Notes: generated from the letters alone by a model not told the origin. Positions 25,410 to 33,921 are shown, counted from the stretch's first letter. The stretch: 64,000 nt of DNA from Frankia sp. QA3 (GCF_000262465.1 NZ_CM001489.1:3695502-3759501), one strand, 5' to 3'. Numbers and translations are program-made.

Positions 25410-25600
25410 CGTCCCCGGCCCGCCGCCGGAACCGGTGGAGGAGGAAACGCCGGATCTGCGCGTCGTCGAACGGCTCCAGCCGGAGCTGCCGGCTCACGCT
25501 GTGGCCCCGCACCCACCGCCCGAACTGGCCGCGCCACTGGTCGTCCGAGGCGAAGTACGCGGTACGACGGTTGACGTCCTCCCCCGTCTGAAGGACTCCG
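25410..25600 (-). pseudogene. Fragment of a NACHT/STAND-type NTPase
   Basis: A minus-strand frame reads GEDVNRRTAYFASDDQWRGQFGRWVRG, then LRLEPFDDAQIRRFLLHRF, the post-Walker-B sensor region of NACHT/STAND ATPases (LxPFDxxQIxxFL). Neither P-loop nor effector domain is present; the 5' side is cut by the IS1182-type remnant and the 3' side loses the frame. Adjacent minus-strand bases to 25275 read as an alpha-helical peptide (LNAGALDDARRLLLTAAAKEF) that I cannot place. STAND NTPases include antiphage and regulatory proteins, so this may be the stump of a lost defence gene. Confidence 0.5.
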
Positions 25601-25620
25601 TTGCCCAATTCTCTGATCAT

Positions 25621-26065
25621 GCGGCGAGTCTGGAGGTGAGGGTGCTGAAGTGGGTGGTTCGTGTTCTCCTGGTCGGGGTGTCGGTCCACCAGACGTCGAG
25701 GCGGATGATGTTGACCGCGGTGGCGGCGAGAACGCGAGCGAGATGGTTTTTGGGCAGGCCGTGGTAGCGGGAGCGGCGGATGCCGGCGGCCGCTGTGGCC
25801 TGGTGCCTGGTGCCTGGTGCCCTCGATGCCGGCGCGGATGTTGTAACGCCGCTGCCAGGTGTCGGTGGCCTGTTCGGCGCGGCTGCATTCCAGGGCGTGG
25901 TGCTGGTCCCGGGGGCGCAGGATGAGTTTGCGGGCGCTGGTCGCCGAGGAGGTGCAGCGGGCGCGCAGCGGGCAGGGGGTGCGGTCCGTCCTACGGAAGT
26001 CGACCTTCAGGACGGGCGCGGCGGCGCCGAGCAGGTGGACCCGGCTCCCGTGGGGACGCCGGACA
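25621..26065 (-). pseudogene. C-terminal part of an IS1182-family transposase
   Basis: Minus-strand frames give TPCPLRARCTSSATSARKLIL, then HHALECSRAEQATDTWQRRYNIRAGIEGT, and, after a frameshift at a CTGGTGC triplication near 25800-25820, RRSRYHGLPKNHLARVLAATAVNIIRLDVWW and a proper stop at 25621. RAGIEGT and RRSRYxGLxKxHLxHVLxA are hallmarks of the IS1182 C-terminal catalytic region. The N-terminal half is missing and replaced by a piece of an ISAs1 transposase. Confidence 0.8.
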
Positions 26066-26067
26066 CC

Positions 26068-26240
26068 ACGGCTGGTTTTCCGTCGACCGCGACCGCGGGC
26101 AGACGGCCTGTTCCCGGCCGTCCGGCAGGGTCCGCCGGGTCGGCGGGTCCCAGCACGGCCGCGGCCAGCGCCTGGCGGTCCAGACGGGCCAGCAGTCGGC
26201 GGAACGTGGACTCATCCGGCCTGCGATATCACCCGGTTCA
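26068..26240 (-). pseudogene. N-terminal fragment of an ISAs1-family transposase
   Basis: The minus strand reads DESTFRRLLARLDRQALAAAVLG, then PAVAVDGKPAV, and in the next frame RRPHGSRVHLLGAAAPV. DESTxRRxLxRLD and AVDGKTxRG...HLL are typical of the ISAs1 (H-repeat) N-terminus. One frameshift lies inside. The fragment continues in frame straight into the IS1182-type fragment, giving a chimeric remnant. Confidence 0.75.
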
Positions 26241-26390
26241 CGGGCAGAGATGACGACGCCGAGCGACAGACCGACGTCGAACACGACGAGGTCGGCCAGG
26301 CTCGGCGGGAGGCTGGAGATGGGCCCGCTGCAGGTTTCACAATCCCCTGCGGCGCCGCCGGCACCCTCGTAGAGGGAGATCCGACCCGAG

Positions 26391-27182
26391 TCACCCGGCC
26401 CGGAGCAGGCTGGACAAGGTGCCGCCTCTGACTCCGCTGAGGACCTCGGTCTGGAGCCGCTGCACCTCCGGCGTCGGGTCGAGGCCGAGTTCCGTCTTCA
26501 ACATGTGGCGCAGATCCTGGTATGCCTGCAGCGCCTCCGCGCGGCGGCCCGCAGAACTCAGCGAGTCGATGAGCTGCGCATGGAACGATTCATTGAGCCG
26601 ATGCTCCGCGACCAGCGACCGCAACTCCGGAATCAGCTCACGGTGCCGTCCGAGCCTGGCGTAGGCGTGGACGCGCAGTTCCAGTGCCCGCAGCCGTACT
26701 TCGGACAGGTGCGCCACATGAATTCTGAGCCGCGGCCCCGACCTGACGTCCGCGAGAGCGGGGCCTCGCCAGAGTTCGAGTGCCTGTCGCAGCCGATGGG
26801 CCGCCTCGTCGACACGCTCCTCTTTCCACAGGTTTCGCCCCTCACCGACCATGTCGAGGAATATCGCCGCGTCGACCCGAACCCCGGCGGTGCGCAGCAT
26901 GTAGCCGGGTCGACGGGTGACAATGTCGCACCCTTGAGCGCCCCCGCCGACCGTGCCGCCGAGAATCCGCCGGAGCTGGTAAATATATGTCTGCAGCGTC
27001 GTCGCCGCACTCCGCGGCGGCAGATCGTCCCAAAGTTCCTCAGCCAGGGTCTCCGTGCTGACAACTCGGTTCACGTTCAGCGCCAGCAGAGCGAGCACCG
27101 TCTTCACGCGCGGTGCCGACGGCGCGAGATCGCGCCCGCCGCCGATGACCTCCAATTCCCCGAGCACGTTGAATTCCAGCAT
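26391..27182 (-). CDS. SARP-family transcriptional activator
   Basis: A 263-residue protein of the Streptomyces antibiotic regulatory protein type. The N-terminal OmpR-like winged helix (MLEFNVLGELEV, APRVKTVLALLALNVNRVVSTETLAEELWDD, TLQTYIYQLRRIL) is followed by the bacterial transcriptional activation domain (DAAIFLDMV, ELWRGPALADV, ALELRVHAYARLGRHRELIPELRSLVAEHRLNESFHAQLI, ELGLDPTPEVQRLQ). The size matches ActII-ORF4-type SARPs with no ATPase domain. ATG 27182 is chosen because CAGGGGGATGG precedes it and the family starts here. It stands at the left edge of the polyketide cluster and is the likely pathway-specific activator. A run of palindromes lies upstream. Confidence 0.9.
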   Translation of the reverse strand: MLEFNVLGELEVIGGGRDLAPSAPRVKTVLALLALNVNRVVSTETLAEELWDDLPPRSAATTLQTYIYQLRRILGGTVGGGAQGCDIVTRRPGYMLRTAGVRVDAAIFLDMVGEGRNLWKEERVDEAAHRLRQALELWRGPALADVRSGPRLRIHVAHLSEVRLRALELRVHAYARLGRHRELIPELRSLVAEHRLNESFHAQLIDSLSSAGRRAEALQAYQDLRHMLKTELGLDPTPEVQRLQTEVLSGVRGGTLSSLLRAG

Positions 27183-27212
27183 GCCATCCCCCTGACCAGA
27201 GTCACTCTTCCG

Positions 27213-27250
27213 GAGAATCACTACAGCTCGAAATTACCATAGTGATTCTC
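27213..27250. promoter_or_regulatory. Long inverted repeat upstream of the SARP gene
   Basis: GAGAATCACTA (27213-27223) and TAGTGATTCTC (27240-27250) are perfect 11-base inverted copies with a 16-base AT-richer spacer. Located 31-68 bases upstream of the SARP start codon, they suit an operator for a dimeric regulator. Confidence 0.75.
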
Positions 27251-27277
27251 GAGCGCCCAAGGGGTGAAAGTACGGTT

Positions 27278-27305
27278 CCTAGGGGGTAGACCAATACCCC
27301 CTAGG
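27278..27305. promoter_or_regulatory. Palindrome 2 upstream of the SARP gene
   Basis: CCTAGGGGGTA and TACCCCCTAGG (11 bases each) flank a 6-base spacer. It is GC-rich and could be an operator or a stem-loop; no T-run follows on either strand, so a terminator is less likely. Confidence 0.7.
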
Positions 27306-27322
27306 AGGTAGCCGACTACCTC
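27305..27322. promoter_or_regulatory. Palindrome 3, abutting palindrome 2
   Basis: GAGGTAG-CCGA-CTACCTC is a perfect 7-base inverted repeat that shares its first base with palindrome 2. Its half-site core GGTAG resembles GGGTA of the preceding palindrome, suggesting tandem sites for one regulator. Confidence 0.65.
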
Positions 27323-27334
27323 TAGCCTCGCACT

Positions 27335-27361
27335 CCCAAAGGTAAACAGTTTCCCTTTGGG
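27335..27361. promoter_or_regulatory. Palindrome 4 upstream of the SARP gene
   Basis: CCCAAAGG and CCTTTGGG (8 bases each) flank an 11-base spacer. It is the fourth dyad within 150 bp of the SARP promoter region. From here to 27639 no gene is convincing; one minus-strand frame resembles transposon debris but has no recognisable family. Confidence 0.5.
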
Positions 27362-27639
27362 GATGCACCCGTGATGTTGCTGTGCAGCGGCGGCCAGCAC
27401 GGGTGGCCAGGGGATTCCGGGGCGGGCGTTGCGGATCGCGTCGATGGCGCCGACACCGTGGCAGCAGACGCGCACCAGGTATCAGCGCACGACCAGAGCC
27501 AACGTGCAGAGCTCAACCAAGGGGCATGGAGTTGAGGTCGCGACCGGCCACCATTGCGGTTGAGCACGCCCCACGGGACCTGCACGCCCAGGAAGGTTGC
27601 CTGCGACTCGACGCTTGACCTGTCTGCGGGGTCCTACGG

Positions 27640-28014
27640 TCAGTCCTCCGTGAGCAGATCGCGCCGCTGTGCCCGCAGGACCGCACGGGACGACTCGCGG
27701 GGCTCGTAGTCGTCGAGTCCTCCGAGCACCGCCCGAACGAAGGGCACGAAGCCCTCAGGACCCGACAGGTGATCCTTTAGATGGACGGTTGCCTTGTCGC
27801 TCGACTCGAATACCACCCGGATCATCTCCAGCCGAGCCCTGAGATCCAGCCCTCCACCAAGGAAGACGTGCTCGATGTCTGCCTGGGCGAACGCCGCGCG
27901 AACCTCCTCGACTCCAGTGCCGCTGAGGAGCTCGATGTCGGGCCTGTCGAGCCGCTTGTGAAAGTCATCGACAAGCTTCGGCAGCAGACCGACCAACAAA
28001 ACCCTCTTGACCAT
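27640..28014 (-). CDS. Small receiver-like protein without phosphoacceptor (cluster edge, left)
   Basis: A 124-residue protein beginning MVKRVLLVGLLPKLVDDFHKRL with alternating strands and helices like a CheY fold. At the place where receivers carry the phosphorylated Asp (VLLD...), it has VFLGGGLD, so classical phosphorylation is unlikely. Two or more acidic residues expected near the first strand are also absent. It resembles the 100-residue protein at 43674-43976 in pattern (VLxxG...LVD..., V[FL][LV]G[GS]G[LV][DE]). ATG 28014 has GGGAG upstream. No family name is recognised. Its place in the cluster suggests ligand- or protein-binding control. Confidence 0.6.
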   Translation of the reverse strand: MVKRVLLVGLLPKLVDDFHKRLDRPDIELLSGTGVEEVRAAFAQADIEHVFLGGGLDLRARLEMIRVVFESSDKATVHLKDHLSGPEGFVPFVRAVLGGLDDYEPRESSRAVLRAQRRDLLTED

Positions 28015-28545
28015 ACTCGCACTCCCGTCACACGGTTGGTTGTTTTGATAGCGATCCTCGCACATCAACATGACGGCCGTCGATGGGAGAGCCCTGCCGG
28101 GGCATCGTCGGTGAACAGCATCATGATGGCTGCCCGCAGATCCCTCCTCGGCATACGGAGCTGTTGACCGGGAGGTCTTCAACGGCACCGCGGGCACGCA
28201 GGGGCCAGCGCACACGCAAAGACTTGCCCGTACTCCTGGGATGCCGGTGTCCTGCCGCATCTGCCCTCTCCTGGAGCACTGTTCGGCCCCACCACCTGCG
28301 GACTAAACACTTACACCCTACGCCTGCCGCTGACAACACGATCCGCTTGTGGGCATGGTTTTTCCGGGTTCGCCGCTGGTCATCGAGGCTGTGTCCAGGG
28401 CAGATCAGCGGATCCGGGCGCGGGGGTGTGATGGCGCCTGTGCATGGCTACGGCGAGGGGCTGGCCCGTCTGGAGTCTGCGATTCCAGGGCTGACTCGGC
28501 GAGGCTTTGAGCGATTATCGAGTGCTCGGTGTGAGAGTGGTCGAC
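28015..28545. other. Divergent intergenic region at the start of the polyketide operon
   Basis: About 530 bases between the receiver-like gene (minus) and the cyclase gene (plus). It is less GC-rich near 28290-28345. It must hold the divergent promoters, but no clear -35/-10 pair or SARP-type direct repeat could be fixed by eye. No ORF here has family-like sequence. Confidence 0.4.
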
Positions 28546-29457
28546 ATGGAGGCCTTCACTGGCGCACCGAGACTCGAAGAGGTAGCCGACGGGGTTCACG
28601 CCTTCCTGCAACCCGACGGTGGATGGTGCCTCAACAACGCTGGAGTGATCGTCGAAAAAGACACGACCGTTCTCGTCGACACCGCTGCGACCGAAACTCG
28701 AGCTAGGCGGCTGCGTGACCTGGTCGGGGACGTCGCGCAGATCTCGCCCAGGATTATCGTCAACACCCATGCGCATGGCGACCACACGTTCGGAAACTTT
28801 GTGTTCCCCGAGGCCGCCGTGGTGGGTAACGAACAGACCAGGGCGGAGGTCATCGAGGTAGGTCTGCACCTCATGGGGCTGTGGCCCGATGTGGACTGGG
28901 GGGGCGTCGAACTGATTCCGCCGGACGTCACCTTTGCAGACAGCATGACGCTCCACCTCGGGGAACACGTCGCCCAGCTACGCTCGTTCGGGCCGGCGCA
29001 CACCTGCTGTGACACGATTGTCTGGTTACCACGACAGCGCGTGCTGTTCACTGGCGATCTGGTGCTATCCGGAGTGACTCCACTCATACTGACCGGGTCG
29101 ATCGCCGGGCTGCGCAGTGCGGTGGCCACACTCCGGACACTCGACGCGGAGACGATCGTGCCGGGACACGGAGCGGTCGGCGGGCCAGAACTCCTGGATG
29201 TCACCGAACGCTATCTCGACTGGTTGATGGATCTGGCGAGGGCTGGTTTGACCGAAGGGCTGGCTCCGCTTGATATCGCGCGGAACGCGGACCTCGGCGA
29301 GTTCGCGGAGTTCGTGGACAGCGAGCGGCTGGTGCCGAATCTCTATCGTGCCTGCGACGAATTGCGCGGCGAGGGGCATGGGGACGTCGTTCAGGTCGAT
29401 GATATTTTCCGGGCGATGGTGGAACTTCATGGGAGGCTCCCTACGTGCCACGCTTGA
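28546..29457 (+). CDS. ActIV-like metallo-beta-lactamase-fold polyketide cyclase/thioesterase
   Basis: A 303-residue MBL-fold protein with the metal motif NTHAHGDHTFGN (HxHxDH), a later His in FGPAHTCCD, Asp in LFTGDLVLSG and the last His in VPGHGAVGGPE. The pattern QPDGGWCLNNAGVIV at the start, LMGLWPDVDWGGVEL, and the end GRLPTC match the second-ring cyclases of type II polyketide pathways such as ActIV of actinorhodin, which also cleave the product from the ACP. Start is uncertain: ATG 28546 fits the family; GTG 28531 and TTG 28507 are in frame. It is the first gene of the rightward polyketide operon. Confidence 0.85.
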   Translation: MEAFTGAPRLEEVADGVHAFLQPDGGWCLNNAGVIVEKDTTVLVDTAATETRARRLRDLVGDVAQISPRIIVNTHAHGDHTFGNFVFPEAAVVGNEQTRAEVIEVGLHLMGLWPDVDWGGVELIPPDVTFADSMTLHLGEHVAQLRSFGPAHTCCDTIVWLPRQRVLFTGDLVLSGVTPLILTGSIAGLRSAVATLRTLDAETIVPGHGAVGGPELLDVTERYLDWLMDLARAGLTEGLAPLDIARNADLGEFAEFVDSERLVPNLYRACDELRGEGHGDVVQVDDIFRAMVELHGRLPTCHA

Positions 29458-29582
29458 TCAGCAGCGTACGACCGCATTCATGACCAGTCCATCTAGCTCG
29501 CGGCCCGCTTCAATTCGGACTTGAGCGGGCCCCGAGGTGCCCCATCCATACTGGCTTCGTTACCCAATCAGCGGGAGGAATG

Positions 29583-31289
29583 ATGGTCGGTCAGAGTAGT
29601 TCAGATGTCGTGATCCTCGGCGGCGGTCTTGCGGGTCTAACGCTCGCGATCCAGCTCAAGCAGGCACGCCCCGAGACGAGCATCGTGGTGTTGGACAAGC
29701 GGGAAGGGCTGGCGCCGGAGGCCGCGTTCAAGGTCGGCGAGTCGACGGTCCCCGCGGGCGCGCACTACTTCGCCGAGGTCGTCGGCATGAAGGAGCATCT
29801 GGACAAGTTCCATCTGAAGAAGAACGGGTTGCGATTCTTCCAGCCTGCGGGCGACAACGGCGATATCACGCGCCGGATCGAGCTGGGACCGGCCGACTTC
29901 CCGGCGCACGACAACTATCAGATAGATCGCGGCCGCTTCGAGAACGAGCTGACCCGCCTCGTGCTCGCTGCGGGCGTCGATCTGCGGCAAGGCTGCGCTG
30001 TGCGGGACGTGACACTGCGGCCGACGGCAAACCATTCCATCTCCTTCACACAGGGGGGAGCGGAACGCAGCATTGACAGCCGATGGCTGGTCGACGCCGC
30101 CGGTCGAGCGGGCGTCATCAAGCGCAAGCTCGGCATCGGACGCGAGGTCGCGCACACGATCGACGCATCGTGGTTCCGCCTGGCCGGTGGAATCGACCTC
30201 GAGCAGTGGGGAGCGGACAATCCCACGTGGATGGGTCGGATGCGCAAGGTCGGCATCCGCCAGTTCAGCACGAACCACCTCATGGGCCCCGGGTACTGGG
30301 TCTGGCTGATCCCGCTGGGTTCCGACCACATCAGCATCGGGATCTGCGCCGATCCGCGCCTCCACCCCTATGCGGAGATCAGCGACTTCGACCATGTGCT
30401 CGACTGGCTGCGCAGGCACGAGCCTCAACTAGCGGAGGTCGTGTCCTCGCGAGTGGACAGCGTCGCGGACTTCCTCACCGTGCAGGACTTCGCCTTCGGT
30501 GTCGACCGCGTGTACTCCCAGGACCGGTGGACGCTGGTTGGCGAGGCGGGTGCGTTCGCCGACGCGTTCTACTCCCCCGGATCCGACATGATCGGTTACG
30601 GCAACTCCGTCACCACCGATCTCATCACGCGGGATCTCGCTGGCCTGGAGATCGGCGAGCGAGTCGAGTACTACAACGACTTCCACCTCCGGACCTTCGA
30701 GTTCGTGCTCTCGAAGATCGAAGACCACTACCCGGCATTCGGCAATCCCGTGGTGATGGTCCCGAAGCTCTGCTGGGACGCCATGCTGAACCATGTCGGT
30801 GTCGTGCTGCTGTTCGTCAAGAACAAGTTCGTGGATTACGAGTTTCTCCAGCGGGTGCGCAACGACATCGAGCGCTTCTACGCGATCAACGACCGAGTGC
30901 AGCAGATCTTCCGCGACTGGCACCTGCTTGAGCAGGTGGAGACGCCTGGCCCCGCGCAGGCGTACGTCCCGGCCAAGGCGATCCGCGAGAGTCACACGGC
31001 GCTCGTCCTCGACTATGACGACGACGAGCTCAGCTCGGCCATCGCGCGCAACGTGCGCATCGCCGAGGCGCTCGCCGTCGGGATCTTCCACAGGGCCGCT
31101 CGCAACTTGAATCCGCGCCCGGACCCCGCTGTACCGGTGAACCCCTATGCCGTTAGCTTGAGGCCTGACGACTGGCAGACCAACGGGCTCTTCGCCGGCG
31201 ACGTGCTCCTGACCCTCGCCCAGGCGGATGAGATTTCGGAGGGAATGCAGGGGCTGTTCATCGACCGGCTTCTTGACGGTGCCGCGTGA
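29583..31289 (+). CDS. Flavin-dependent halogenase-like monooxygenase
   Basis: A 568-residue flavoenzyme of the tryptophan-halogenase superfamily: GGGLAGLTLA at the N-terminus, FKVGESTVPAGAHYF (~residue 50), HLKKNGLRFF with a Lys in the region of the halogenase catalytic Lys (~78), and YWVWLIPLG, a WxWxIP halogenase motif (~240). GEAGAFADAFYSPGSD (~315) is the FAD-binding GD-type motif. The C-terminal ~200 residues form an extra helical domain. It may chlorinate or hydroxylate the aromatic polyketide using FADH2 from a partner reductase, perhaps the next gene. Whether it halogenates cannot be told by eye. GGGAGGA precedes; ATG 29580 is also possible. Confidence 0.78.
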   Translation: MVGQSSSDVVILGGGLAGLTLAIQLKQARPETSIVVLDKREGLAPEAAFKVGESTVPAGAHYFAEVVGMKEHLDKFHLKKNGLRFFQPAGDNGDITRRIELGPADFPAHDNYQIDRGRFENELTRLVLAAGVDLRQGCAVRDVTLRPTANHSISFTQGGAERSIDSRWLVDAAGRAGVIKRKLGIGREVAHTIDASWFRLAGGIDLEQWGADNPTWMGRMRKVGIRQFSTNHLMGPGYWVWLIPLGSDHISIGICADPRLHPYAEISDFDHVLDWLRRHEPQLAEVVSSRVDSVADFLTVQDFAFGVDRVYSQDRWTLVGEAGAFADAFYSPGSDMIGYGNSVTTDLITRDLAGLEIGERVEYYNDFHLRTFEFVLSKIEDHYPAFGNPVVMVPKLCWDAMLNHVGVVLLFVKNKFVDYEFLQRVRNDIERFYAINDRVQQIFRDWHLLEQVETPGPAQAYVPAKAIRESHTALVLDYDDDELSSAIARNVRIAEALAVGIFHRAARNLNPRPDPAVPVNPYAVSLRPDDWQTNGLFAGDVLLTLAQADEISEGMQGLFIDRLLDGAA

Positions 31290-31810
31290 ACACGCATGCC
31301 CCCAGGGGCATGGATCGGACGGATTCCATGCGAGTGGACCCACGGATGTTCCGCAGCGTCTGCGGAAACTTCGCGACGGGCGTCGCGGTGGTGACGAGCG
31401 GAACGACCAGCCCTGTGTCCGGTTTGACGGTGAACTCGTTCACCTCGGTGTCCCTGGACCCGCCGCTGATCCTAATCTGCATACAGAACGAATCGAGCGA
31501 GCTACTGGCGCTCAAGCGGACGGGCGCGTTCGCGGTCAATATTCTCGCCGCGGACCAGGAGGACATCTGCCGGGCCTTCGCCAGTCGCCATACCCGTCGG
31601 CTCGTTGAGGTGGACACTCGGGAAGGAATCACAGGTGTGCCGATCCTGAGCACGGCGCTCGCCTATCTCGAGTGTCGCGTGGAGCGCGAGGTTTACGCCG
31701 GCGATCATGTAATCATCATCGGCGAGGTCCTCGAGCTGGCTGTGCAACGCGACGACGAGCCGCTCGCCTTCTTTCGCAACAACTACCACCAGTTGCTGGT
31801 CAGTTCCTAG
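31286..31810 (+). CDS. Flavin reductase (HpaC/ActVB type)
   Basis: A 174-residue flavin:NAD(P)H reductase domain: RMFRSVCGNFATGVAVVT near the N-terminus, GLTVNSFTSVSLDPPLILICI, FAVNILAADQEDICRAFAS and a final GDHVIIIGEVLEL and DEPLAFFRNNYH. It supplies reduced flavin to two-component oxygenases. Its GTG overlaps the stop of the halogenase-like gene (GTGA), implying translational coupling, and the following gene encodes the oxygenase component expected for an ActVB/ActVA-ORF5-like pair. It could serve both enzymes. Confidence 0.88.
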   Translation: MNTHAPRGMDRTDSMRVDPRMFRSVCGNFATGVAVVTSGTTSPVSGLTVNSFTSVSLDPPLILICIQNESSELLALKRTGAFAVNILAADQEDICRAFASRHTRRLVEVDTREGITGVPILSTALAYLECRVEREVYAGDHVIIIGEVLELAVQRDDEPLAFFRNNYHQLLVSS

Positions 31811-31828
31811 AACAGCAGGAGGACGCGC

Positions 31829-32974
31829 ATGTCCACCGCCGGGCTACCCACTGCCGCGGTCGAGGTCGCCGCGATCGCGGGCCGCTGTGCCGACGCCGCG
31901 GAGCGCCGCCGCGAAGTAGACCCCTCCGTCATGGCGGCCGTGGTGGAGGCGGGCTTTGCCCGGCACTTCACCCCCATCGGGCTCGGCGGGAGGGAGGGAT
32001 CCTTCGCCGAGCTGATCAGCGCGGTCAGCGTAATCGCCGAGGAGTGTCCAGCGAGCTCCTGGTGCGCATCGCTGATCGCCAGCATCGCTCGGATGGCTGG
32101 AGCCTTCCTACCCGAAGACGGACAGAACGAGGTCTGGGCCTCGGGTCCCGACACGGTGCTCGTGGGATCGGCAACACCGCTCGGCACGGCGCGGGCGTGT
32201 GCCGGCGGATGGCTGCTTTCCGGACGCTGGCCCTACATCAGCGCCATCGGGTATTCGGATTGGGCTCTGGTGGGCGGCATGGTGCACTCCGACGCGGCGA
32301 CCGAGGCGAAGCTGTTCGCGGTGCCACGATCCGCGTACGGCATCGAGGACACCTGGTTCAGTGTCGGCATGCAGGCGACCGGGAGCAACACCCTTGTGCT
32401 GGACGAAGTGTTCATCCCGGAGCACCGCGCATTCGACCGGGCGGACCTGTTCGCCGGGCGAGCCCGCGATGCTGTGGCCGCCGTAGCGAACTGCTATCGC
32501 GTTCCTCTGCAGGCCGTCAATGGACTGATGTTCGCCGCCCCCGCGGTCGGCGCCGCGCTAGGGATGGCACGGACCTTCTCGGCATATTTCGCCGAGAAGG
32601 TCGGCAACGCGCAACCGCTCCCGGGGACGACCGGCGTGCAGGGCATCCGCGCCTCAGCGGAGATCGCGCTCGCGCGTGCCTCGGGTGAGGCGGATGCTGC
32701 GAAGCTCCTGCTCGACCGAGCAGCGGAGGTCGCCGACCAAGGGGCCGCCACGAGCCCCCTGGATACGGCGCGCAACCTGCGCGACTGTTCGCTGGCCGTA
32801 GACCTGGCGGTAACCGCCGTGGACCGACTGATCCGTCAGGCCGGCACGCGTGGACAGTCGACCTCTGGCGTTATGCAGCGCGTCTGGCGGGACGTCACCT
32901 CCATCTCGACACATGTGGCGCTCCAGTTCGAGCCCGCTGCGCGGACCTATGTCGACCAACTACTGAAAGCTTGA
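31829..32974 (+). CDS. Two-component flavin monooxygenase, acyl-CoA dehydrogenase fold (HsaA/ActVA5-like)
   Basis: A 381-residue protein of the acyl-CoA-dehydrogenase-like group D flavin monooxygenases: N-terminal helices (VEVAAIAGRCADAAERRREVDPSV), AEECPASSWCASLIAS, the beta domain with GWLLSGRWPYISAIGYSDWALVGG, and a long C-terminal helical bundle. The family hydroxylates phenolic rings with flavin delivered by a reductase, here the adjacent gene. In actinorhodin the equivalent pair (ActVA-ORF5/ActVB) hydroxylates the aromatic skeleton. AGGAGG precedes ATG 31829. It ends exactly where the convergent ketoreductase ends. Confidence 0.85.
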   Translation: MSTAGLPTAAVEVAAIAGRCADAAERRREVDPSVMAAVVEAGFARHFTPIGLGGREGSFAELISAVSVIAEECPASSWCASLIASIARMAGAFLPEDGQNEVWASGPDTVLVGSATPLGTARACAGGWLLSGRWPYISAIGYSDWALVGGMVHSDAATEAKLFAVPRSAYGIEDTWFSVGMQATGSNTLVLDEVFIPEHRAFDRADLFAGRARDAVAAVANCYRVPLQAVNGLMFAAPAVGAALGMARTFSAYFAEKVGNAQPLPGTTGVQGIRASAEIALARASGEADAAKLLLDRAAEVADQGAATSPLDTARNLRDCSLAVDLAVTAVDRLIRQAGTRGQSTSGVMQRVWRDVTSISTHVALQFEPAARTYVDQLLKA

Positions 32975-33775
32975 TCAGTAGTTGCCGAGCCCACCGCAGA
33001 CATTCATCGCCTGCGCGGTGACGGCGGCGGCGCCGTCACCGACGAGGTAGGTGACCATGGCCGCCACTTCGTGCGGCTCCACGTAACGTCCGATGGGAAC
33101 TCGGCCGGTGATGCGGTTGTGCGCTTCGTCCTCGTCGACTTCCCAGATCCCGGCGTAGTGCTCGCGCACTCGCTCGGCCATCGGCGTCTCCACGAAGCCG
33201 GGGCACACGGCGTTCACGGTGATTTCCGTCCTGGCCAGTTCCAGCCCCAGCGACTTGGTAAAGCCGACCACGCCGTGTTTGGAGGCGGTGTATGGGGCCG
33301 CGTGGATCACTCCCTGCTTGCCGCCGGTGGAGGCGATATTGATGACGCGGCCAGTTCCGCGTTCCAGCATGCCGCCGATGGTCAGGACCGCCTTCGTCAC
33401 CAGAAAGACACTGTTGAGATTAGTGTTGATAACCTCGAACCACAGCTCGTCGGCGATGTCGGCGGTCGCACCGCCGCCTGGACGACCAGCATTGTTGACA
33501 AGGACGTCGATGCGGCCGTAGCGGTCGACCGCAGCCTGGACGAGGGCGCGGACCTGCCCGGGTGAGGTGACATCGCAGGTACTGCCATCGACGTCGAGCC
33601 CGTCGCCGCGAAGCGCCTTGATGGTTTCGGTCAGCGCCTTGTCCGTCCGCGCGCACACATATACCGCGAGTCCCTGCCGAGCGAGCGTCAGGGCGATCTC
33701 GTGACCGATACCGCTCGTCGCGCCGGTGACCAAGGCCACCCGCTGCGGCGTGTCAGTGCGTGTGAGAGGTGTCAT
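32975..33775 (-). CDS. Polyketide ketoreductase (SDR, ActIII-like)
   Basis: A 266-residue short-chain dehydrogenase: cofactor motif VTGATSGIGHEIA, NNAG in VLVNNAGRPGGGATADI, catalytic Ser in INIASTGGKQG, YTASKHG with Tyr/Lys, and VNAVCPGFVETPMAERVREHYAGIW. RPGGG and MAERVREHYA are typical of the C-9 ketoreductases of type II polyketide synthases. It would reduce the C-9 ketone of the nascent chain with NADPH, setting up the first ring. It is the only biosynthetic gene on the minus strand inside the cluster and abuts the monooxygenase gene tail to tail. Confidence 0.92.
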   Translation of the reverse strand: MTPLTRTDTPQRVALVTGATSGIGHEIALTLARQGLAVYVCARTDKALTETIKALRGDGLDVDGSTCDVTSPGQVRALVQAAVDRYGRIDVLVNNAGRPGGGATADIADELWFEVINTNLNSVFLVTKAVLTIGGMLERGTGRVINIASTGGKQGVIHAAPYTASKHGVVGFTKSLGLELARTEITVNAVCPGFVETPMAERVREHYAGIWEVDEDEAHNRITGRVPIGRYVEPHEVAAMVTYLVGDGAAAVTAQAMNVCGGLGNY

Positions 33776-33921
33776 GCCTCCACGGTCGCTCCCCCACCTC
33801 GCGCCCAGGTCGAGGCCAGCTACAGGACGCCCGCGGACTGTTTTGAGGCCGCCTCGACCGCGCCTCTTGGTCGGCCCCGGAGACTGGTCACATCAAAGTC
33901 CGCGCGAAGGAGTTCAAGATA

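Noticed and set aside
27221..27640. Small minus-strand frames between the SARP and receiver-like genes
   Set aside because: They overlap palindromes, have no ribosome-binding sites and no recognisable family; at most transposon debris.
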